Assembly: GCF_018729455.1 (NCBI RefSeq)
Contig: NZ_JAHHZF010000006.1
Coordinates: 1-64,000 of the forward strand
DNA from: Prosthecodimorpha staleyi
GTDB taxonomy: Bacteria > Pseudomonadota > Alphaproteobacteria > Rhizobiales > Ancalomicrobiaceae
Direction: 5' to 3'
Length of the DNA: 64,000 bases
The notes under the pieces were generated by a model. The model was not told the DNA's origin, did not search any database, and worked only from the letters and a program-made list of their open reading frames with translations. Both the position numbers and the translations under genes were made by a program. This document shows, in pieces, positions 52,220 to 60,878 of this stretch. Position 1 is the stretch's first letter. Every line of letters begins with the position of its first letter.

Positions 52220-53083
52220 ATGCAAGCCCTCTACGGACAGCTCGTCGTCGGACTGATCAACGGGTCCTTCTACGCCCTCTTGAGCCTCGGGCTCGCCGTC
52301 ATTTTCGGCATGCTCAACATCATCAACTTCGCCCATGGCGCCTTCTACATGATGGGCGCCTTCGCGGCCTATTTCCTGCTCAACTGGGCGGGGCTCGGCT
52401 ACTGGTGGGCGCTCGTCCTGGCGCCCCTGATGGTCGGCGCGGTCGGCGTGCTGGTCGAGCGCACCATGCTGCAGTGGCTGACCGGGCTCGACCATCTCTA
52501 CGGGCTCTTGCTGACCTTCGGGCTCGCGCTGGTCATCCAGGGCGTGTTCCAGAACGAGTTCGGCTCGTCCGGCCTGCCCTATGCGATCCCGGCCGAACTG
52601 CGCGGCGCGCAGAATCTCGGCTTCATGTTCCTGCCCAACTACCGCGCCTGGGTGATCGTCTTCTCCCTCGTCGTCTGCCTGGCGACCTGGTTCGTGATCG
52701 AGCGCACCAAGCTCGGCGCCTATCTGCGCGCCGCCACCGAGCGCCCGGAACTGGTCCGCGCCTTCGGCATCGACGTGCCGCGCATGATCACGCTGACCTA
52801 CGGCTTCGGCGTCGCGCTGGCCGCGCTCGCCGGCGTGCTCGCCGCCCCGATCAACCAGGTCCGGCCGCTGATGGGCGCGGATTTCATCATCGTGGTCTTC
52901 GCCGTGGTGGTGATCGGCGGCATGGGCTCGATCATGGGCTCGATCGTGACCGGCTTCGCGCTCGGCCTGATCGAGGGCCTGACCAAGTATTTCTATCCCG
53001 AGGCTTCCAGCACGGTCGTGTTCGTCATCATGGCGATCGTCCTGCTGGTCAAGCCGAACGGCCTGTTCGGAAGGACCGCCTGA
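52220..53083 (+). CDS. Branched-chain-amino-acid-type ABC permease, LivH-like (system 2)
   Basis: A 287-residue permease with about 8 helices. LSLGLAVIFGMLNIINFAHG is the LivH signature and VVVIGGMGSIMGSIVTGFAL its later partner. It starts at ATG 52220 with CGGAG 5 bases before; an ATG-like start five codons upstream has no ribosome site. It lacks the long N-terminal extension of the system 1 LivH. LivM follows after one base, so both permeases are made together. Confidence 0.93.
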   Translation: MQALYGQLVVGLINGSFYALLSLGLAVIFGMLNIINFAHGAFYMMGAFAAYFLLNWAGLGYWWALVLAPLMVGAVGVLVERTMLQWLTGLDHLYGLLLTFGLALVIQGVFQNEFGSSGLPYAIPAELRGAQNLGFMFLPNYRAWVIVFSLVVCLATWFVIERTKLGAYLRAATERPELVRAFGIDVPRMITLTYGFGVALAALAGVLAAPINQVRPLMGADFIIVVFAVVVIGGMGSIMGSIVTGFALGLIEGLTKYFYPEASSTVVFVIMAIVLLVKPNGLFGRTA

Positions 53084-53084
53084 C

Positions 53085-54089
53085 ATGACCGGCGCGACCC
53101 ATGCCGCCCCCGCTGCCGCCTCCGGCGCCGCTCCCTCCGGCCCTCTCGCCGCGCGCGCCGAGATCCTTGCCTTCCTGGTCATGGCCGGCCTGCTCGCCGC
53201 CCTGCCGCTGACCGGGCTGATCTATCCCTATTTCCTGATGCAGGCGCTGTGCTTCGCGATCTTCGCCTGCGCCTTCAACCTGCTGATCGGCTATGTCGGC
53301 CTGCTCTCCTTCGGCCATGCCATGTTCCTCGGCACCGGCGGCTACATCGCCGCCCATACCGCCAAGGTCTGGGGCTTTCCGCCGGAACTGGCCATCCTGG
53401 CCGGCCTTGCCGCGGCCGGGGCGATCGGCGCCGTGGTCGGCCTGCTCGCCATCCGCCGCCAGGGCATCTATTTCGCCATGACCACGCTGGCGCTGTCGCA
53501 GATGGTCTATTTCGTCTACCTGCAGGCGCCCTTCACCCATGGCGAGGACGGCATCCAGAGCGTGCCGCAGGGCCGGCTGTTCGGCCTCTTCGACCTCTCC
53601 CAGCAGCAGACCTTCTACTATGTCGTGCTGGCGGTGTTCCTGATCGCCTTCCTGCTGATCCGGCGCATCGTCAACTCGCCCTTCGGCGACATCCTGAAGG
53701 CGATCCGCGAGAACGAGCCGCGCGCCATCTCGCTCGGCTACCGCACCGAGCGCTACAAGCTGATGGCCTTCGTGCTGTCGGCGACGCTGGCCGGCCTCGC
53801 CGGCTCGGTCAAGGCGCTGGTCGCGCAGAACGCCTCGCTGACCGACGTGCACTGGACCATGTCGGGCGAGGTCGTGCTGATGTGCCTGGTCGGCGGGCTG
53901 GGCACCATCTTCGGGCCGGTGATCGGCGCCGTGGTGATCATCGCCATGCAGCAGTATCTGGCTGGCTTCGGCCAGTGGGTGCTGGTCATCCAGGGCGTGA
54001 TCTTCATCGCCTGCGTGCTCGCCTTCCGCCGCGGCATCGTCGGCGAGATCATCGCCTTCGCCCAGTGGCGCAGCGCCGAGAAGCGCTGA
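53085..54089 (+). CDS. Branched-chain-amino-acid-type ABC permease, LivM-like (system 2)
   Basis: A 334-residue permease with about 10 helices after a 24-residue Ala/Pro-rich start. FNLLIGYVGLLSFGHAMFLG is the LivM signature, and SPFGDILKAIRENEPRAISLGY is the ATPase-contacting loop. It is the last gene of the second Liv operon. The following 235 bases are GC-rich with several imperfect hairpins (one long CCCTGCG/CGCAGGG pairing) that may end the transcript before the MFS gene. Confidence 0.93.
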   Translation: MTGATHAAPAAASGAAPSGPLAARAEILAFLVMAGLLAALPLTGLIYPYFLMQALCFAIFACAFNLLIGYVGLLSFGHAMFLGTGGYIAAHTAKVWGFPPELAILAGLAAAGAIGAVVGLLAIRRQGIYFAMTTLALSQMVYFVYLQAPFTHGEDGIQSVPQGRLFGLFDLSQQQTFYYVVLAVFLIAFLLIRRIVNSPFGDILKAIRENEPRAISLGYRTERYKLMAFVLSATLAGLAGSVKALVAQNASLTDVHWTMSGEVVLMCLVGGLGTIFGPVIGAVVIIAMQQYLAGFGQWVLVIQGVIFIACVLAFRRGIVGEIIAFAQWRSAEKR

Positions 54090-54292
54090 CCGCTGCCGAA
54101 CCGGACCGGTCCCTGCGCACGGGGCCGGCCCCGGCCGGATCGCCGCCGGGCGGTTCCGTCCGCAGGGGCCGGGCCGGCAGAGCCCCTCGCGTCGGCTGGC
54201 GACGGACATGCGGCCGCCCACCGTCGCAAAGGGCGTGGATCCCGGCCATGCGGATCGCCGCCTACCGCGCGCGGGCGTTCCCGGCTATCCAG

Positions 54293-54309
54293 TCTGTCCG
54301 GCGGACAGA
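54293..54309. promoter_or_regulatory. Palindromic operator candidate before the MFS gene
   Basis: TCTGTCC-GGC-GGACAGA is a perfect 7-bp inverted repeat with a 3-base centre, 15 bases before the GTG of the MFS gene. Spacing and symmetry fit a GntR-type site, and a GntR gene is the convergent neighbour. Confidence 0.5.
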
Positions 54310-54324
54310 TATGAGGCTTTGCGG

Positions 54325-55581
54325 GTGACCACGACGGAGATCGACGACAGGGGCGGCGCCGGGACGCCCGGGCGGGCCTGGCTGGCACCGCTCCTCTTGA
54401 CGCTGACCGTGCAGTCGGTCGCTTCCTTTCTGCTGCGCCTGCCGCCGACGGTCGGTCCGATCCTGACGGCGGAACGCGGCGTCTCGCCGGCCGCGGTCGG
54501 CTACCTGTCGGGCGCCGCCATGATCGGCTCGATGCTGTTCCTGCTCGCCGGCGCGCCGCTGATGGAACGGGTCGGCTCGGTGCGGACGCTGCAGATCGGC
54601 CTCGTCGCCGGTGCCGTCGGGGTCGCCCTGATGGCGCTGCCGTCGGGCGCGGTGCTGATCGCCGCCGTGGTCCTGATGGGGCTCGGCTACGGCCCCTCGA
54701 CGCCCGCCGGCAGCGACATCCTGCACCGCTTCGTGCCGCCGCACCGGCAGGCCTTGGTCTTCTCGATCAAGCAGGCCGGCGTGCCGATCGGCGGCGTCCT
54801 GGCCGGGCTGATCCTGCCGCCGCTGGTCGAGCATGGCGGCTTGACGGCGGCGCTCGCGGTCTCCGCGCTGATCGCGCTGGCGACCGTCTTCGCCGTCCAG
54901 CCGGTCCGCCGCCGGGTCGATCCGGCCGGGCCGGAAGGCCCGCCGCTGACGCTCGCCCGTATCCTCTCGCCCGACAACCTGCTGACCCCGATCCTGGTCC
55001 TGCGCTCGACGCCAGGCCTCGTCCGCCTCGCCCTGTCGGGCCTGATGCTCGCCGTCAGCCAGGGCGTCTGGATCGCCTTCCTGGTGACCATCCTGGTCGA
55101 CCGCTTCGGGCTCGGCCTGATCGCCGCCGGCGGGCTGTTCGCGATCATGCAGACAGCAGGCATCGTCGGCCGCATCGGGCTCGGCTGGATCGCCGACCGG
55201 ATCGGCTCCGGCACACTGACGCTGAGGGTGGCGGCCGGGTTGTCCGCCGCCTGCACGTTGGCCCTGGCGCTCTTGCCGGCCACGACGCCGATCCCGCTGG
55301 TCGCCGTCCTGTGCACACTGGCCGGGGCGACCGTGACCGGGTGGAACGGCGTCCAGATCGCCGAGGTCGCGCGCATCTCGCCGCGCGGGCGGGTGCGCGA
55401 GACCGCGGCCGGCGCAACGCTCTTGCTGTTTACCGGCTACGTGCTCGGGCCGATGATCTTCGCCCTCGCCGTCTCGGGCACCGGAGGCTATGCCGGCCCG
55501 CTTCTGGCGGTCGCACTCCTGACCGCCGTCTCGGCCCTGGTGCCGCGCGGCGCGACCGGCGCGGACATCAATCGGCCTTGA
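54325..55581 (+). CDS. Major facilitator superfamily transporter
   Basis: A 418-residue membrane carrier with about 12 helices. Marks are the loop GAPLMERVGSVRTLQ after helix 2, GYGPSTPAGSDIL in helix 4, and the repeated motif GLGWIADRIGSG after helix 8. I chose the GTG at 54325 with GAGG about 8 bases before it; upstream ATG codons lie in a Pro/Arg-rich stretch that does not look coding. The 3' end overlaps the GntR gene by 14 bases. It probably imports or exports the compound sensed by that regulator. Confidence 0.88.
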   Translation: MTTTEIDDRGGAGTPGRAWLAPLLLTLTVQSVASFLLRLPPTVGPILTAERGVSPAAVGYLSGAAMIGSMLFLLAGAPLMERVGSVRTLQIGLVAGAVGVALMALPSGAVLIAAVVLMGLGYGPSTPAGSDILHRFVPPHRQALVFSIKQAGVPIGGVLAGLILPPLVEHGGLTAALAVSALIALATVFAVQPVRRRVDPAGPEGPPLTLARILSPDNLLTPILVLRSTPGLVRLALSGLMLAVSQGVWIAFLVTILVDRFGLGLIAAGGLFAIMQTAGIVGRIGLGWIADRIGSGTLTLRVAAGLSAACTLALALLPATTPIPLVAVLCTLAGATVTGWNGVQIAEVARISPRGRVRETAAGATLLLFTGYVLGPMIFALAVSGTGGYAGPLLAVALLTAVSALVPRGATGADINRP

Positions 55582-56347
55582 GCAGATAGGCCTCCAGCGC
55601 CGCCAGGGCGTTGATGTGGTTGGAGCGGATCAGCGCGGCGGCGAGCTGCGGGTCGCCGTCCTCATAGGCCTTGATCAGGCGGGCATGGTCGTCGAAGGAG
55701 CGCGCCATGCGGCCGGGCTGCGACAGGCTGAGCCGGCGCAGGCGCGCGGTGCGCAGCAGAAGCGAATCCAGGATTCGCTTGACGGTGCGGTTGTTGGCGA
55801 GCTGCGTGTTCAACTCGTAGAAATCGACATTGGCCCACACGAAGCCGTTCAGGTCGCCCTCGCGGTGGGCTGCTTCCATCGCGGCGAAATGCTCGCGCAG
55901 CGCCTGCAGCCCCTCGGGGGTGATCGCCGCGGCGACATCGGCCGCGATCATCTCGAACAGCACCGCACGGGCGCGATAGATCTCGCGGATTTCGGCCAGC
56001 GCCGGCGAGGCGACACGCGGCCGCTTGCGCGGCGGCACGTCGACCAGCCCCTCCTTCTCCAGCAGCATCAGCGCCTCGCGGATCGGCGTGCGGCTGGTGC
56101 GGTAGCGTTTCGACAGCTCGACCGAGTTCAGGTCGTCGCCCGGCCGGCGGATGCCCTCGATGATCTCCGCGCCGGTCTCCGACGCGATCCGCGCGACCAG
56201 GGACGGCCGGTCGTGCCGCTCGGCCACGATCCGGGTGACAAGGGCCTGGGCGCGGGCGAGCGACTTGAGGTCGGGGTCGCGCGCCGCGGCTCCCCCGGTC
56301 GTCGCCTCGATCGGCCCTTCGCTATCGGCGCGCATTTCGATCTTCAC
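55568..56347 (-). CDS. GntR-family regulator, FCD type (first copy)
   Basis: A 259-residue regulator. The winged helix-turn-helix covers about 60-120 (SVELSKRYRTSRTPIREALMLLEKEGLV). It follows an unusually long 50-residue N-terminal lead. The FCD ligand domain follows, with ARAVLFEMIAADVAA and the metal-binding HARLIKAYEDGD segment. FCD regulators respond to small organic acids. It converges on the MFS gene (14-base overlap) and is divergent from the M29/NicX-like gene across 201 AT-rich bases that hold TGTCGACA at 56499-56506. Confidence 0.92.
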   Translation of the reverse strand: MKIEMRADSEGPIEATTGGAAARDPDLKSLARAQALVTRIVAERHDRPSLVARIASETGAEIIEGIRRPGDDLNSVELSKRYRTSRTPIREALMLLEKEGLVDVPPRKRPRVASPALAEIREIYRARAVLFEMIAADVAAAITPEGLQALREHFAAMEAAHREGDLNGFVWANVDFYELNTQLANNRTVKRILDSLLLRTARLRRLSLSQPGRMARSFDDHARLIKAYEDGDPQLAAALIRSNHINALAALEAYLLKAD

Positions 56348-56548
56348 CCCTCAGAACGTCCCGGAATCTACCAAGACGCCGCGGCTCCCGCCAGACCCTG
56401 CCGCCGCGGCATCGACGCCCGTCGGGTGGCTGAATGTCCACACTTAATGCCAACATAGATGATATGCCTTCCAAATTGTCCGCCTCTGTGCATCATAGTG
56501 TCGACATATTGAAGATCGACCCCAACAAGAGCGAGGGAGCGAGACGCC

Positions 56549-57598
56549 ATGGTCGGTGGAGCATTGTTGACGGGAAACATGGAACACCTGCGCCGCCCGC
56601 TGGTGCGCAACGTGAAGAAGGGGCAGCGCGCGCTGGTTCTCAGCGACACGGCGCACGACCCCCGCGTCTGGCAGGCGGTGATGAGCATCCTGCAGGAGAT
56701 CGGGGCGGACGTGACCGTGACCCTGTTTGAGCGCCGCCCGGCCGACTACTACGATCCGCCGGCCGCCGTGTGCGAGGCGATGCTGAAGTCGGACGTGAAC
56801 GTGCTGATCGCCTCGACCGGCATGCTGCATTGCGCGGCGAGCCTGCGCTCGATGGAGGCCGGCATCCCGTCGATCTGCCTCGACGGCGGCATGCAGCTCG
56901 AATGGATGCAGTCGGGCGCGATCACCGAGGACATGCGCCAGGTCGCGGTGCGCAAGCACTATGTCGGCGCGCGCATCTTCGGTGCCGATGCCAAGATGTG
57001 CCGCGTCACGTCGCGCTATGGAACCGATTTCACCTATAGCGTCGAGAACAAGATCTGGGTGCCGCCGCTGCCCGGCCCGGACTACGACGCCTACAAGATC
57101 GTCAACTTCCAGAAGGACGAGAACCGTCCGGCCGGCAAGCTCTACTACTATCTGTACCCGACCGGCGAATTCAATGTCGCGCCGAACGAATATACCGCCA
57201 ACGGCAAGCTGGTCATCGACCTGACCATGCACCATCTCGGCCGCCTGTCGAGCCCGATCGAGCTGACGGTCGAGGCCGGCAAGGTGATCAAGATCGACGG
57301 CGGCGCGGATGCCCGCATCCTGCGCGACTTCCTGGCCACCTATGGCGACGAGAACGCCTATATGTGCCCGGCGGAAGCCTCGGTCGGCGTCAACGCCAAG
57401 GCGGTCATCCGCGGCATCCAGCGCGAAGACAAGAACATCATGGGCACGATGCATTTCGGCCTCGGCACCAATGTCGATGTCGGCGGCTCGATCTTCTCCA
57501 AGATCCACATGGACGGCGTGATCCTGCACCCGACCCTCTATGTCGACGGCGTCAAGCGCATCGAGGACGGCAACTTCCTGGTCGACATCGAGGGGTAG
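56549..57598 (+). CDS. M29 aminopeptidase / NicX-like metalloenzyme
   Basis: A 349-residue protein of the fold shared by M29 aminopeptidases and 2,5-dihydroxypyridine dioxygenase (NicX). The C-terminal metal region has a Glu in CPAEASVG, His302 in MHFGLGTNVD and His320-x-Asp322 in KIHMDGV. The His-x-Asp pair is the feature shared with NicX, though the spacing between the two His is shorter than I recall for NicX. An aromatic-ring or N-heterocycle dioxygenase is thus possible, a peptidase equally so. GAGGGAG lies upstream of the ATG. The Gfo/Idh gene follows 28 bases on. Confidence 0.75.
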   Translation: MVGGALLTGNMEHLRRPLVRNVKKGQRALVLSDTAHDPRVWQAVMSILQEIGADVTVTLFERRPADYYDPPAAVCEAMLKSDVNVLIASTGMLHCAASLRSMEAGIPSICLDGGMQLEWMQSGAITEDMRQVAVRKHYVGARIFGADAKMCRVTSRYGTDFTYSVENKIWVPPLPGPDYDAYKIVNFQKDENRPAGKLYYYLYPTGEFNVAPNEYTANGKLVIDLTMHHLGRLSSPIELTVEAGKVIKIDGGADARILRDFLATYGDENAYMCPAEASVGVNAKAVIRGIQREDKNIMGTMHFGLGTNVDVGGSIFSKIHMDGVILHPTLYVDGVKRIEDGNFLVDIEG

Positions 57599-57626
57599 CC
57601 GCACAAATCCAACGGGAGGAACCGTC

Positions 57627-58619
57627 GTGCGCGTCGCATTCGCCGGGGCCTCCCATTGGCATCTGCCGCTCTATCTGGAACCGCTGCGGCGGCTCGACGG
57701 CATCGACCTCGTCGGCATGGCCGATCCCGACCCGGACTGGGCCGCGGCCTGCCGGGAGCGCCACGGCTGCCCGGGCGAGACCGATCTCGGCACTCTCCTC
57801 GCCCGCACCCGTCCGGATTTCGTCTTCGCGCTCGGCCAGCATGCCGACATGGCGCGGCAGGCCGCCATCCTGATCGAAGCCGGCATTCCCTTCGCCCTGG
57901 AGAAGCCCTGCGGCCTCGATGCCCGTGAGGTGTCCGGCATCGCCCGACAGGCAGAAGCGCGTGGCAGCTTCGCGGCCGTGCCGCTGGTGCTGCGCAATGG
58001 CGGCTTCCTTCCGCACATGAACCATCGGCTGGCGGACGATCCGCTGCATTACGCCAGCTTCCGCTTCGTCGCAGGCCCGCCGCAGCGGTATCGCGATACC
58101 GGCTGCGCCTGGATGCTCGACCCGGCCCGGGCGGGCGGCGGCGCGCTGATCAATCTCGGCGTCCATTTCATGGATATCGCGCGCTGCTGGCTGCCCGGCG
58201 CGCAGACCCGCGTCATCGCGTCTGTGATGGGCAATGCAGCCGCCGGCCTGCCGATCGAGGACTATGCCGCCGTGACCGTTTCCGACGGCCGGCGCACCGT
58301 GACGGTGGAGACCGGCTACCTGACGCCGGCCGCCACCCACCAGTTCGACATGCACTATGCCGTCGATATGGCAGGCGGCTACGTCACCGTTGCCGGACCC
58401 GGCGCGGTCGACATCGCCGACCGGTCGGGCGGCCGCGAGACCCTCGCCATGCCGACCACCAACGTGCCGCTCTACGAGGTCTTCGTCGCCGACGTGCTCG
58501 ACCGCGCCCGGTCAGGGCGCCCGCCCCTCGCCGGTCTCGACGCCATGGCAGAGGCTTTCGGGCTGATCGACCAGGCCTATGCGATGGCCGCGCCGTTCCG
58601 GGTCGCCCGGCCGGCGTGA
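57627..58619 (+). CDS. Gfo/Idh/MocA-family oxidoreductase
   Basis: A 330-residue NAD(P)-dependent oxidoreductase. The N-terminal Rossmann domain opens VAFAGASHWHLPLYLEPL, where the usual GxGxxG is reduced to GASHWH. The catalytic Lys motif reads ALEKPCGLD (about 92-100). The C-terminal domain carries INLGVHFMDIARCW with the conserved His. The start is a GTG at 57627 with GGGAGGA 6 bases before it. It ends 4 bases from the convergent D-2-hydroxyacid dehydrogenase. The substrate, a cyclic polyol or sugar-like compound, is unknown. Confidence 0.88.
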   Translation: MRVAFAGASHWHLPLYLEPLRRLDGIDLVGMADPDPDWAAACRERHGCPGETDLGTLLARTRPDFVFALGQHADMARQAAILIEAGIPFALEKPCGLDAREVSGIARQAEARGSFAAVPLVLRNGGFLPHMNHRLADDPLHYASFRFVAGPPQRYRDTGCAWMLDPARAGGGALINLGVHFMDIARCWLPGAQTRVIASVMGNAAAGLPIEDYAAVTVSDGRRTVTVETGYLTPAATHQFDMHYAVDMAGGYVTVAGPGAVDIADRSGGRETLAMPTTNVPLYEVFVADVLDRARSGRPPLAGLDAMAEAFGLIDQAYAMAAPFRVARPA

Positions 58620-58623
58620 GCCG

Positions 58624-59586
58624 TCAGGCGCCCCGCGGCGCATTCAACGGGCGGACCGGGGTGCCGGCCTGGAAGCCCTCCACGGCTTCGATGGTATCGG
58701 CATAGATCAGCCGGTAGTTCTCCTCGACGACATAGCCGAGATGCGGCAGCAGGACGGCGTTGTCGAGGCTGCGCAGCGGGTGGTCGGCCGGCAGCGGCTC
58801 CAGATCGAAGACGTCGAGGCCGGCGCCGGCGATGCGGCCGGCCTGCAGGTGGGCGACCAGCGCGGCCTCGTCGACGATCGGTCCGCGCGAGGTGTTGATC
58901 AGATAGGCGGTCGGCTTCATCAGACCGAGTTCGCGCGCGCCGATCAGGCCGCGGCTGCGCTCGGACAGGCGCAGGTGGATGGAGACCACGTCGGCGGCGG
59001 CGAGGAGGTCCTCCTTGTCGACACGGATCGCCCCTGCGGCGGCGGCCTTCTCGTCGGTCAGGTTGGCGCTCCAGGCGATCACCTTCATGCCCAGCACCTG
59101 CCCGAAAGCCGCCATCCGGCTGCCGATGGTACCGAGGCCGATCAGCCCCAAGGTGCGGCCGTGGAGGCCGACACCGACGGTCTCCTGCCAGCGCCCGGTG
59201 CGCATGCCGAGCGCCTCGCGCGGGATGTGGCGGACGAGCGCGAGCATCAGGCCGAGGGTCAGTTCCGGCGTCGCATGCGGCCAGCTGCGGGTGCCGCAGA
59301 CCTGGACGCCATGCGCGGCGGCGGCCTCCAGGTCGATCGCCGCATTGGCCATGCCGGCGGTGACCAGCAGGCGGAGCCGGGGCAGCCGGGCGAACAGGGC
59401 GGCGGGAAAGGGTGTCCGCTCGCGCATCGCCAGGATGGCGTCGTAAGGGGCGAGCCGTTCGGCCACCCGGTCGATGTCGCCGATCGGCCCGTCGAGCGCG
59501 TCGACGGTCACGGCCGGCGCCAGCCGCTGCCAGTCGCCGAGGGACAGGGCGACCCCCTGGTAGTCATCGAGAAGGGCGAGACGCAC
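58624..59586 (-). CDS. D-2-hydroxyacid dehydrogenase
   Basis: A 320-residue NAD-dependent enzyme. The cofactor fold is GLIGLGTIGSRMAAF (about 145-160). The active site has Arg in NTSRGPIVDEAAL, Glu in FDLEPLP and His in LLPHLGYV. It converts 2-keto acids and D-2-hydroxy acids, as in glyoxylate/hydroxypyruvate or phosphoglycerate-type members. The start is a GTG at 59586 with GGAGG about 10 bases before it. It converges on the Gfo/Idh gene and lies divergent from the second GntR gene across 514 bases. Confidence 0.9.
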   Translation of the reverse strand: MRLALLDDYQGVALSLGDWQRLAPAVTVDALDGPIGDIDRVAERLAPYDAILAMRERTPFPAALFARLPRLRLLVTAGMANAAIDLEAAAAHGVQVCGTRSWPHATPELTLGLMLALVRHIPREALGMRTGRWQETVGVGLHGRTLGLIGLGTIGSRMAAFGQVLGMKVIAWSANLTDEKAAAAGAIRVDKEDLLAAADVVSIHLRLSERSRGLIGARELGLMKPTAYLINTSRGPIVDEAALVAHLQAGRIAGAGLDVFDLEPLPADHPLRSLDNAVLLPHLGYVVEENYRLIYADTIEAVEGFQAGTPVRPLNAPRGA

Positions 59587-60100
59587 GGAACGCAATCCTC
59601 CGGAGGGCGAACGAATTCGGTCGGACAGGGACGCAAGTCGTCCCCGGGACGGGCAGCCGGACACGCGACGCGGCACCCGGCCGCACGATCCCATGCGGAC
59701 GGACCGCAAACGGATTCGAAACGCGTGCAAAAGCCGCGCATCAGCCCGGCTAGGACTTGCAGGGCGTTGCACGGATTGCAATGGCCTGCACGGTGTATCC
59801 GGGCCGCGTCGATCGCGCATCCAAGCCGGAGACGGGGACGGCAATGGACCCGGCACCCGCGCCGGATGCCCGACCCGGGATCAGCCCGAACCTCCGGCCC
59901 CGGTTCGGGATGGGTAGCGGACGACGGGCCGCAGCCTCCCGACGGCCGGGCCGGCAAGCCGCCAACGGGTGGCGGCCGACGGGTGGCGGCCGACTGGGCG
60001 CCCGATGCGACCCTGCGTCAATGCGCTTGCGTTCGCAAGCCCGATCGTCGACCATAAAGAATGCATTGTCCATCGGCCGCAGGGCCCATCGCGGATCGTC
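59587..60100. other. 514-base non-coding gap between divergent genes
   Basis: The left part is promoter for the hydroxyacid dehydrogenase. The middle is GC-rich with repeated CCGGG and GGCGGCC words but no structure I trust. The right end, 60050-60100, is AT-rich and holds AGAATGCATTGT (60058-60069) upstream of the GntR gene. No open frame here looks like a gene. Confidence 0.55.
60058..60069. promoter_or_regulatory. AGAATGCATT-type palindrome before the GntR gene
   Basis: AGAATGCATTGT differs at one base from the perfect palindrome AGAATGCATTCT at 61822-61833. It lies about 31 bases before the GntR start, where it could mediate autoregulation. Confidence 0.55.
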
Positions 60101-60763
60101 ATGGCAGCCATCACCAAGCAGGACTGGGTCGCGCAGGTGCTGCGCGAGCGGATCATTGCCGGCCAGTATGCCCGCGGCGACAAGCTGAAGCAGGCCGAAC
60201 TGGCCGCCGAACTCGGCGTCTCGATCACTCCGGTGCGCGAGGCGCTGCTGACCTTGCAGGCCGAGGGCTATGTCGGCGGCAACCCGCACAAGGGCCTGAT
60301 CGTGCCTCATCTGGTCGCCGGCCAGGTGCGCGAGATCTACGACCTGCGCCTGATGCTGGAGCGCGAGCTGACCGCGATCGCGGTGGCGCGGATCACGCCC
60401 GGCCGGTTCCAGGAACTGCAGGACCTGCAGCGCGACGTGGTCCGCGCCATCGAGGCCGGCGACCTGCTCGCCGTGCGCACCGCCAATGTTCGCTTCCATT
60501 TCGGGCTCTATGCCATGGCCGAGCGGCCGCAGACGCTGCATTTCGTGCGCGTGCTGTGGTCGAAATATCCCTTCACGGCCCAGGACACCCGGCACGACCG
60601 GCCGAACCGGATGCGCCACGAGCATGACGACATTCTGGCCCGCATCGCCGACGACGACCCTTCCGGCGCGGTGGAGGCCATGGTGGCCCATATCCGCAGC
60701 GGCTGGCGCGAAGGCCGCCACGGCCTCGCCGCCGTCCCGGCGACCGGCGCCGTGACGGCGTGA
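60101..60763 (+). CDS. GntR-family regulator, FCD type (second copy)
   Basis: A 220-residue FCD-type regulator. The winged helix-turn-helix runs WVAQVLRERIIAGQYARG through ELGVSITPVREALLTLQAEG (about 8-65), and the C-terminal FCD domain has EIYDLRLMLERELTA and the HEHDDILARIADDD metal site. The ATG at 60101 is the first with a normal protein start; no strong ribosome site is seen. It is about 30 residues shorter than the GntR protein at 55568 and not a close copy. It heads the run toward the hydrolase and the two CoA-transferases. Confidence 0.9.
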   Translation: MAAITKQDWVAQVLRERIIAGQYARGDKLKQAELAAELGVSITPVREALLTLQAEGYVGGNPHKGLIVPHLVAGQVREIYDLRLMLERELTAIAVARITPGRFQELQDLQRDVVRAIEAGDLLAVRTANVRFHFGLYAMAERPQTLHFVRVLWSKYPFTAQDTRHDRPNRMRHEHDDILARIADDDPSGAVEAMVAHIRSGWREGRHGLAAVPATGAVTA

Positions 60764-60810
60764 CGGGCATCGAACTGCCCTCGCCGTCCCACGCCGCGGC
60801 GGCCGCCGTC

Positions 60811-60857
60811 CCGCCCGCCCCACTCCCCGCCCGCCCCACTCCCCGCCCGTCCCCTCC
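60811..60857. repeat. Short tandem repeat of about 16 bases, three units
   Basis: CCGCCCGCCCCACTCC occurs at 60811-60826 and 60827-60842, followed by a shortened unit at 60843-60857. It fills most of the gap between the GntR and hydrolase genes. It looks like a slippage product and has no evident function. Confidence 0.8.
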
Positions 60858-60878
60858 CCGACCGGATACCGACCGACC

